DNA of 56,999 nt from an uncultured Clostridia bacterium (lineage in GTDB: Bacteria; Bacillota; Clostridia; Christensenellales; Borkfalkiaceae): NCBI GenBank assembly GCA_944343275.1, contig CALVMH010000011.1:1-56999 (forward strand). Direction: 5' to 3'. The translations under genes and the position numbers were made by a program. This document shows positions 52,198 to 56,999 of this stretch, piece after piece (position 1 is the stretch's first letter; each line of letters starts with the position of its first letter). A model generated the notes under the pieces. The model worked only from the letters and a program-made list of their open reading frames with translations, had not been told where the DNA came from and made no database searches.

Positions 52198-52608
52198 TCA
52201 AAGGGATGCGGCGTAGGCTTCCAGAACGTCCAGAAGCTCCTCTTCGTGTTCCGCATAGTAACGGTCGAACACGGCAAGGGGCGCGTCGTCGAGCGCCTGC
52301 ACGATCGCGGCGTCGTCGTCGGGGTCGATGCCGAGCATGCAATACTGCCGGTACGCCTGTGCGACATTGTCGGCATGTCCCGCGGGCAGCGTCTCTTTGA
52401 GCGCCGCCATCACGGAAAACATATTCTCTTTGCGCAGCGCGCGGTTCAGAAAGAATTGCAGATGCCCGCCGTCTTGCAGTTCATCGTCGTAGGTGAGAAG
52501 TTCGTTGTAGGGAGAGGGGATGCCGCCCGCCTCCCACGCCTCCCACATGGCGGACCATTTGTCTTGTTTGCCGTCCTTTTTGCCGAACAGCTTTTTCCAG
52601 AAATTCAT
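52198..52608 (-). CDS. DUF4375-type small protein
   Basis: A 136-residue cytoplasmic protein. WEAWEAGGIPSPYNELLTYDDELQDGGHLQFFLNR is the hallmark block of DUF4375/DMP19-like proteins; the rest is helical and acidic. Function unknown; the fold relates to DNA-mimic protein DMP19 in Neisseria, but mimicry should not be assumed here. AGAGG precedes the ATG. It lies downstream of pgi and is probably co-transcribed in part. Confidence 0.75.
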   Translation of the reverse strand: MNFWKKLFGKKDGKQDKWSAMWEAWEAGGIPSPYNELLTYDDELQDGGHLQFFLNRALRKENMFSVMAALKETLPAGHADNVAQAYRQYCMLGIDPDDDAAIVQALDDAPLAVFDRYYAEHEEELLDVLEAYAASL

Positions 52609-52642
52609 AGACGACCTCTTTTATGGACTTTTCGGAAACACA

Positions 52643-52671
52643 AGGCGCGCCGCCCGGCGGGCGGCGCGCCT
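52643..52671 (-). terminator. hairpin between pgi and the DUF4375 gene
   Basis: 13-bp stem (52643-52655 with 52659-52671) with a 3-nt loop; no clear T run, so probably partial. Confidence 0.6.
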
Positions 52672-52711
52672 GTATCGTATCCTGAAAAAGGCGTGCCTTT
52701 TACGGGAGGGC

Positions 52712-54136
52712 TCAAACAATATAATTTTCGTCGGGCGCGGCGGCGTCAAGCTCCGCCTTTTGGTCGGCATAGCCGGGCTTGCCCAAGAGGGCGAACGTCG
52801 CCTTCTTGCCCGCTTCCACGCCGGGCTGGTTGAAGGTGTTGATGTTGAACATGGCGCCCGCATACGCCGTCTGCAATTCAAACAGGAACAACAGCTCGCC
52901 CAGCGTAAAGGCGTTGACTTCGGGAACGTGGATGGTGTAGTTGAGCCGTCCCGCCATCGTCAGGGCGTGCGCCGTCGCCTTGTTCTCCGCCCGGATGAGT
53001 TCCTCCATCGTGTGTCCGCCGAGGAAGGAGACGTCGGGAATGTCCGCGCAGCCGTGCGGGATGGGGGTCTTTTCCCGGTAGCTGTCCACCGCAAGGAAGG
53101 TGATGACCTTGTCGTAGGGTCCCTCGGTGTAGAGCTGCACCTGCGAGTGCTGATCGGTCACGCCCAGCGCCTTGACGGGCGTCTGACCGACGTTGCAGGG
53201 CTTGCCGTCCAGCGTCTCGTTCTTGCCGAGCGACTCCGCCCAGAGCTGCGCGTACCAATCGGAGAGGAATTTCAGATTGTCCGAATAGGGCATCATGACG
53301 CCGATGTTCTTGCCGTCGTTCATCGAGATGTATTGCAGCGTCGCGCACAGAAGCGCGGGGTTCTTTTTGAGGTCCGCCGTCTTGCACAGCTTGTCCATAT
53401 ATGCCGCGCCTTTGAGCATCGCCTTGATGTCGATGCCCAGCACCGCCGCGGGCAGGAGCCCCACGGGGGAGAGTTCGGAAAACCTTCCGCCCACGCCGTC
53501 GGGCAGAATATAGCTCTTCACGCCGCCGAGCGATTTGGAGATCTTGACAAGGTTGCCCTTCTTGGCGTCCGTCGTGAAGATGACGTTCTCCCGGATGCTG
53601 ACGCCCGCTTTTTTCAGAAGGTCGGCGATGATGAGGTACTGCGCCATCGTCTCGCTCGTCGCGCCCGATTTGGAAATGACGTTGAAGCAGGTCTTTTTGA
53701 TGTCGATGACGTCCAGAAGCTCCTTCATGCGGACGGGATCGACGTTGTCCTCCACAAAGAATTTGGGTCCCTTTCTCTTGCTCTTGGGCAGGTCGTTGTA
53801 GTGCAGGTGGCACAGGGCGTTGAACGCCATGATGGGACCGAGCGCCGAACCGCCGATGCCCAGAACGACGAAGTTCTCAAACTTCCTGCGCACGAGCTTT
53901 GCCGTTGCAAGGATGTCCGCGACGATGGCGTCCTGATTGTAGGGAAGTTCCGTCCAGCCCATGAACAGCTCGTCCTTGCCGCGGTTCTCCGCTACGAAGG
54001 CATGCGCCGACTTGGCAAGTTTTTTGTGCGCGTCGAGCGTCTTTTGCGAGATGCCCTTCGCAATGTATTTGTCCGTCATGTTGGTGTAGTCGACGCGCAC
54101 GCGCCATGCCTTGCGCAGTTCGTCTGTCAGTTTCAT
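52712..54136 (-). CDS. pgi: glucose-6-phosphate isomerase
   Basis: A 474-residue glycolytic enzyme. VLGIGGSALGP is the sugar phosphate loop; ISKSGATSETMAQYL is the second substrate loop; NTFNQPGVEAGKK holds the catalytic Lys region near the C-terminus. The length fits the shorter Firmicute form. CGGAGG lies before the ATG at 54136. Confidence 0.94.
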   Translation of the reverse strand: MKLTDELRKAWRVRVDYTNMTDKYIAKGISQKTLDAHKKLAKSAHAFVAENRGKDELFMGWTELPYNQDAIVADILATAKLVRRKFENFVVLGIGGSALGPIMAFNALCHLHYNDLPKSKRKGPKFFVEDNVDPVRMKELLDVIDIKKTCFNVISKSGATSETMAQYLIIADLLKKAGVSIRENVIFTTDAKKGNLVKISKSLGGVKSYILPDGVGGRFSELSPVGLLPAAVLGIDIKAMLKGAAYMDKLCKTADLKKNPALLCATLQYISMNDGKNIGVMMPYSDNLKFLSDWYAQLWAESLGKNETLDGKPCNVGQTPVKALGVTDQHSQVQLYTEGPYDKVITFLAVDSYREKTPIPHGCADIPDVSFLGGHTMEELIRAENKATAHALTMAGRLNYTIHVPEVNAFTLGELLFLFELQTAYAGAMFNINTFNQPGVEAGKKATFALLGKPGYADQKAELDAAAPDENYIV

Positions 54137-54168
54137 GTTGGTTTCCTCCGTTGGAACAAATTTGCTTT

Positions 54169-54197
54169 ATTGTACCACAATTGACGGACGATTTCAA
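54169..54197 (-). promoter_or_regulatory. pgi promoter
   Basis: On the minus strand, TTGAAA (54197-54192), 17-bp spacer, TACAAT (54174-54169). The -35 overlaps the stop codon of the flippase gene. Confidence 0.7.
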
Positions 54198-55711
54198 GGC
54201 TTCGCGGGGAGTTTCTTGCGCTTTTTTGCAAAAAAGCGCGCCAAAAGCGTTCTGAACGCGACCAGGCGGAAAAGGGCGAGCATGGCACATTCCGCCGCAA
54301 GCAGCACCAAGAGGGTGCAAAAGAGGGCGGGGAGATAGCTCAGATACCGCGTGAGGAGGGCGTGGACCAGCCATCCCGCCGCCGCGGCGGGCGTCAGCGC
54401 GGCGACAAGGCGCCCGAGATATGCCGCAAACCGCAGTTTGCCCGTCTTTTTTTGCAGCAGCAGAAGGGATAACAGGGCGGTGATGCAGCTGTCGCACGCC
54501 ATTCCCGCAAGCAGCGCGCCCGCGCCGAGGTACTTCGGCAGAAAAAAGGTGCAGGCGAGCATGGCGGCGGAGCCGGCGAGGAAGATGCCCAGCGTATGCT
54601 TTTCGCAGCCGATGGAATTGAGCATGCTCGACGAGATCATCGTAAGGCTCATGGGCAGGAGCAGCAGGGCACAGACGGAGAGCATGTGCCCGCTCTCGGC
54701 GTTGGAAAAGAGCAGCACGCCCACATCCTCGCCGAGGACGAGATAGACGGGAACGAGGCTGCATGCGACGAGCAGCGTCGCGTTGAGCGCGCGGGCGGTG
54801 AGCGCGCGCACCTCCTGCCTGTTCCCGCGGTAGTACTGTTCGGAGAGTTCGGGAACGAGCACGAGCGCGATGGAACCGATAAAGGCGCAGGGAACGGTCA
54901 TGATGGGCATGACCATCCCGTAGACGATGCCGTATTCGCTCATGGCGCGGGCAGCGGAGTAACCCGCCGCCTGCAACTGCATGGGGAAGAGCACGGAGAT
55001 GAGGGAGGACAGGAGGGAGGAGGAGGCGCGCATCGCCGTGACGGGCATGGCGGCGGAGAGCAGGGGGCGCAGTTCCCCGCGCGGCGCGCGCAGTTTGCCG
55101 CCCCTTGCAAAGAAGCAGACGACGGCGATGGCGAAGGAACAGATGTAGGAGATGAGCACGGCGATCGCCGCCACGTTCGCGCCGTACAGTCCCGTATACA
55201 CGAACAGCAGCAAAGAGATCCCGATGCCGATGCGGATGATCTCTTCGACGAGTTCGATAAAGGAATAGGCGAAAAAGCGCTTGTTCCCCCAAAAACTGCC
55301 GCGCAGAACGGAATAGACGCAGGTCGGCGCCAGCCCCGCAAGCAGGATGTAGAAGACGTCCGCGCTGCGCGCATCGGCAAACACGCGGGAGAACTGTCCG
55401 CGGAACAAAAAGAGCAGCAGTGTGGCGGGAAGGCTGAACGCAAGCGTGATGAGGATGGCGCCCGACACGGCGGCGCGTTCCCGGTGCAGGCTTCCCCGCG
55501 CGCGGTGGCGGGAGATGATGCGCGAGAGGGCGGCGGGCAGCCCGCTCGCCGCGACGGTCAAAAAGACGGCAAAGACGGAATACGCCGCCTGATAGATGCC
55601 CAGCCCTTCGGAGCCGATGGCGCGCGAGAGGATGATGCGGTATAAAAAGCCGAGGCAATGTTCCGCCGCCGAAAACAAGGTCACGAGGGCGGCGGTGCGG
55701 TACACATTCAT
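54194..55711 (-). CDS. SpoVB-like lipid flippase (MOP superfamily)
   Basis: A 505-residue protein with about 14 membrane helices. ALVTLFSAAEHCLGFLYRIILSRAIG and GSEGLGIYQAAYSVF match the N-terminal region of SpoVB/polysaccharide exporters of the MATE-MOP type. It likely flips lipid-linked precursors of peptidoglycan or another glycan; a sporulation role (SpoVB) is inference. The ribosome site is weak, and TAGAAT lies five bases before the ATG on this strand, so translation may be leaderless. Divergent to the LysM gene, with only 56 bases between. Confidence 0.82.
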   Translation of the reverse strand: MNVYRTAALVTLFSAAEHCLGFLYRIILSRAIGSEGLGIYQAAYSVFAVFLTVAASGLPAALSRIISRHRARGSLHRERAAVSGAILITLAFSLPATLLLFLFRGQFSRVFADARSADVFYILLAGLAPTCVYSVLRGSFWGNKRFFAYSFIELVEEIIRIGIGISLLLFVYTGLYGANVAAIAVLISYICSFAIAVVCFFARGGKLRAPRGELRPLLSAAMPVTAMRASSSLLSSLISVLFPMQLQAAGYSAARAMSEYGIVYGMVMPIMTVPCAFIGSIALVLVPELSEQYYRGNRQEVRALTARALNATLLVACSLVPVYLVLGEDVGVLLFSNAESGHMLSVCALLLLPMSLTMISSSMLNSIGCEKHTLGIFLAGSAAMLACTFFLPKYLGAGALLAGMACDSCITALLSLLLLQKKTGKLRFAAYLGRLVAALTPAAAAGWLVHALLTRYLSYLPALFCTLLVLLAAECAMLALFRLVAFRTLLARFFAKKRKKLPAKP

Positions 55712-55731
55712 GTCCTATTCTATTCGCCGCC

Positions 55732-55761
55732 TTCACCTTTTTATGTGCGCGGGAATATACT
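55732..55761 (+). promoter_or_regulatory. promoter of the LysM gene, leaderless layout
   Basis: TTCACC (55732-55737), 18-bp spacer, TATACT (55756-55761); ATG seven bases after the -10. Confidence 0.6.
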
Positions 55762-55767
55762 GTCTGC

Positions 55768-56049
55768 ATGGAACTTACCCTTGTCAGGACCGATATCTAC
55801 CGCGTGAAGGAGGGACAGTCGCTCACGGACATTGCCGAGGCGTTCGGCATCCCGCCCCGCCTGCTTGCCGTCCGCAACCGCCTTACGGAGCCGCCCGAAG
55901 CGGGGCGCATCCTGCGCATCCCGCCTGCGGGGGATGTGTACCGCGTGCGCGGCGGCGAGACAAAGTCGCTGCTGTGCGGCTCTCCCGCGCGCTTTTTCGA
56001 AAAGAACGGGACGCACTGCTTCTATCCCGGTCAGACGGTGCTGCTGTAA
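55768..56049 (+). CDS. small LysM-domain protein
   Basis: A 93-residue protein. Residues 11-52 form a LysM module (YRVKEGQSLTDIAEAFGI, LLAVRNRL, GRILRIP). Residues 57-93 look like a second, degenerate module (YRVRGGETKSLL...YPGQTVLL). LysM binds N-acetylglucosamine chains such as peptidoglycan. There is no signal peptide, so it may act after cell lysis or in spore coat/cortex assembly, as some clostridial LysM proteins do. It lies next to a SpoVB-like gene and a Cys-rich protein. Confidence 0.8.
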   Translation: MELTLVRTDIYRVKEGQSLTDIAEAFGIPPRLLAVRNRLTEPPEAGRILRIPPAGDVYRVRGGETKSLLCGSPARFFEKNGTHCFYPGQTVLL

Positions 56050-56146
56050 AGGGCGCTCCGCCGCTTGCACATCCGCGCGGCGCCCCGCATAGCATGGAAT
56101 AGAACGGGAAAGCGAAAGGCGCCCGTTTGTTACACGGAGGTAACCA

Positions 56147-56800
56147 ATGTCGTTTTTTTCCAACTTTTCGTCCGATCATTGCCCCGGTCCCATCACGGGA
56201 AATCCGATGAGCGGACTGTGCGAAAAGGTGTGCATTCAGGCGGAAAAGATCTTCGACGCGGGGATCGTTCAGACCCGTCTTGAAAATTATACGCTGACGC
56301 TTGAAGACCCCACGCCCGCAGACCCTACATATCCATTGACGTTCGTGAGCGCCCGTTCCGTGACGGGCACGGGAACGGTTTCGGGGCTCAATGTGGAACG
56401 TCAGCCCGATTCCTGCTGCGCGCGCGTGCAGGCGACCATTACCATTCCCGTCGAGGTCGTCTATACGGATGCGAACGGCACGGAGGGCAAGGCGACGGCG
56501 AACATTACGCTCAACGAGGACGTCCTCATGTATGTTCCGTCCGCGTCCGTCATGCCCTTTACCGTGACGGCGGTGGCAAGCTGCGTCGTGCCGGAGGGCA
56601 CGTTCAACGCGCAGGGCAACACCTTTACGGTGAGTGCGTGCGTGACGTGCATCCTGAAAGTCGCCATGCAGGTGGAGCTGCTTGTGCCCGCCTACGGCTA
56701 CTGCGCCATCCCGCCTGCACAGGAATATTCGCAGGAAGTCTGTTCGGGGTTCTTCGAACTGCCGCTCTACCCGCAGGGGAAGGGCTGCTGCAAAAAGTAA
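56147..56800 (+). CDS. conserved Cys-rich clostridial protein, possible spore coat component
   Basis: A 217-residue protein with about 12 cysteines: near the start (HCPGPITGNP, LCEKVCIQ), in the middle (SCCARV, SCVVP) and at the end (KGCCKK). Between are beta-rich stretches such as IPVEVVYTDANG and VLMYVPSASVMPF. No signal peptide or membrane helix. Proteins of this kind with PISGNP/GLCEKVCIQ occur in spore-forming clostridia without a set function; the Cys content suits cross-linked coat material, which is inference. ACGGAGG precedes the ATG. A terminator follows. Confidence 0.75.
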   Translation: MSFFSNFSSDHCPGPITGNPMSGLCEKVCIQAEKIFDAGIVQTRLENYTLTLEDPTPADPTYPLTFVSARSVTGTGTVSGLNVERQPDSCCARVQATITIPVEVVYTDANGTEGKATANITLNEDVLMYVPSASVMPFTVTAVASCVVPEGTFNAQGNTFTVSACVTCILKVAMQVELLVPAYGYCAIPPAQEYSQEVCSGFFELPLYPQGKGCCKK

Positions 56801-56821
56801 AACTCATCTGCGCGATCGGAC

Positions 56822-56851
56822 GCGCCCGCCTCCGCGAAGGCGGGCGCTTTT
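56822..56851 (+). terminator. terminator after the Cys-rich protein gene
   Basis: GCGCCCGCCT/AGGCGGGCGC stem, 6-nt loop, TTTT. Confidence 0.85.
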
Positions 56852-56953
56852 GCATACGCGAAAATTCCCGGGTGCCGTCTTCATCCCTTCGGGGCTTGTG
56901 CGCCGCGTCGTCGGAATACGCTGAAATTTTTTCAAAAACAGTGTATATATTCC

Positions 56954-56984
56954 TTGACAAAATGCGGGGGGGGGAGGATATAAT
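56954..56984 (+). promoter_or_regulatory. promoter with a G9 tract in its spacer
   Basis: TTGACA (56954-56959) and TATAAT (56979-56984) are consensus, but the spacer is 19 bp and contains nine consecutive G (56966-56974). Removing two G would give 17 bp. The gene it drives lies beyond the window. Confidence 0.7.
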
Positions 56985-56999
56985 TGTGACAAACGCATC

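Noticed and set aside
1-56999. CRISPR array, insertion sequence, phage or plasmid genes
   Set aside because: No regular spaced repeats, transposase, integrase, capsid or replication genes were found on either strand.

Overview
This window is a dense, GC-rich stretch of a low-oxygen Firmicute, most likely an uncultured member of the class Clostridia. The evidence is a PyrR-type attenuator, a leucine T-box, an McsA-McsB-ClpC operon, two rubrerythrins, a SpoVB-like flippase, single-chain PurL and TTGACA/TATAAT promoters. Genus and species cannot be read from the sequence. No rRNA gene, intact tRNA, CRISPR array, transposase or integrase is visible; one tRNA-Gly-like fragment lies at the left edge.

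Layout. 1-1560: tRNA-Gly fragment, a metallophosphoesterase gene whose promoter implies a leaderless mRNA, and a small lipoprotein gene with a G8 tract in its promoter. 1561-9905: a repeat-like intergenic segment, then the pyrimidine operon pyrR-pyrB-[PD-(D/E)XK protein]-pyrC-pyrF-pyrK-[membrane protein]-pyrD-pyrE with a PyrR attenuator in front. 9906-14820: a broken XRE regulator, a Ca2+-type P-ATPase, a convergent polysaccharide deacetylase and galM. 14942-19524: grpE-dnaK-dnaJ and a ZIP metal transporter. 19580-33807: a structured leader and the purine operon purE-C-F-M-N, a PurO-type IMP cyclohydrolase, stand-alone AICAR transformylase, purD, purL, fhs, mutY. 33823-35787: ruvX, a DUF1292 gene, then a PerR/Fur-type regulator with rubrerythrin. 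35800-38418: T-box, leuA and queH. 38437-44790: ychF (minus), argS, a HAD phosphatase, reverse rubrerythrin and a GH42 beta-galactosidase. 44999-51180: XRE-membrane regulator, membrane protein, DUF1653 gene, mcsA, mcsB, clpC. 51192-55711 (minus): a Cys-containing unknown, a DUF4375 protein, pgi and a SpoVB/MOP flippase. 55768-end: LysM protein, Cys-rich protein, and another promoter with a G9 tract.

How the genes work together. Two complete nucleotide modules dominate: UMP synthesis from carbamoyl aspartate onward, and nearly all of IMP synthesis with its formyl donor enzyme Fhs. PurB and PurK are not in the window. Protein quality control (GrpE/DnaK/DnaJ and McsAB/ClpC) and peroxide defence (PerR-like regulator, rubrerythrin, reverse rubrerythrin) fit an anaerobe.

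Most notable observations: a structured RNA in front of purE whose 13-bp closing helix begins at the predicted transcription start; a recurring -10/6-nt/ATG layout that implies leaderless mRNAs; two promoters with homopolymeric G spacers of non-optimal length (possible phase variation); an XRE-membrane-protein pair where ctsR usually sits before mcsA-mcsB-clpC; and a PD-(D/E)XK protein gene inserted inside the pyr operon.
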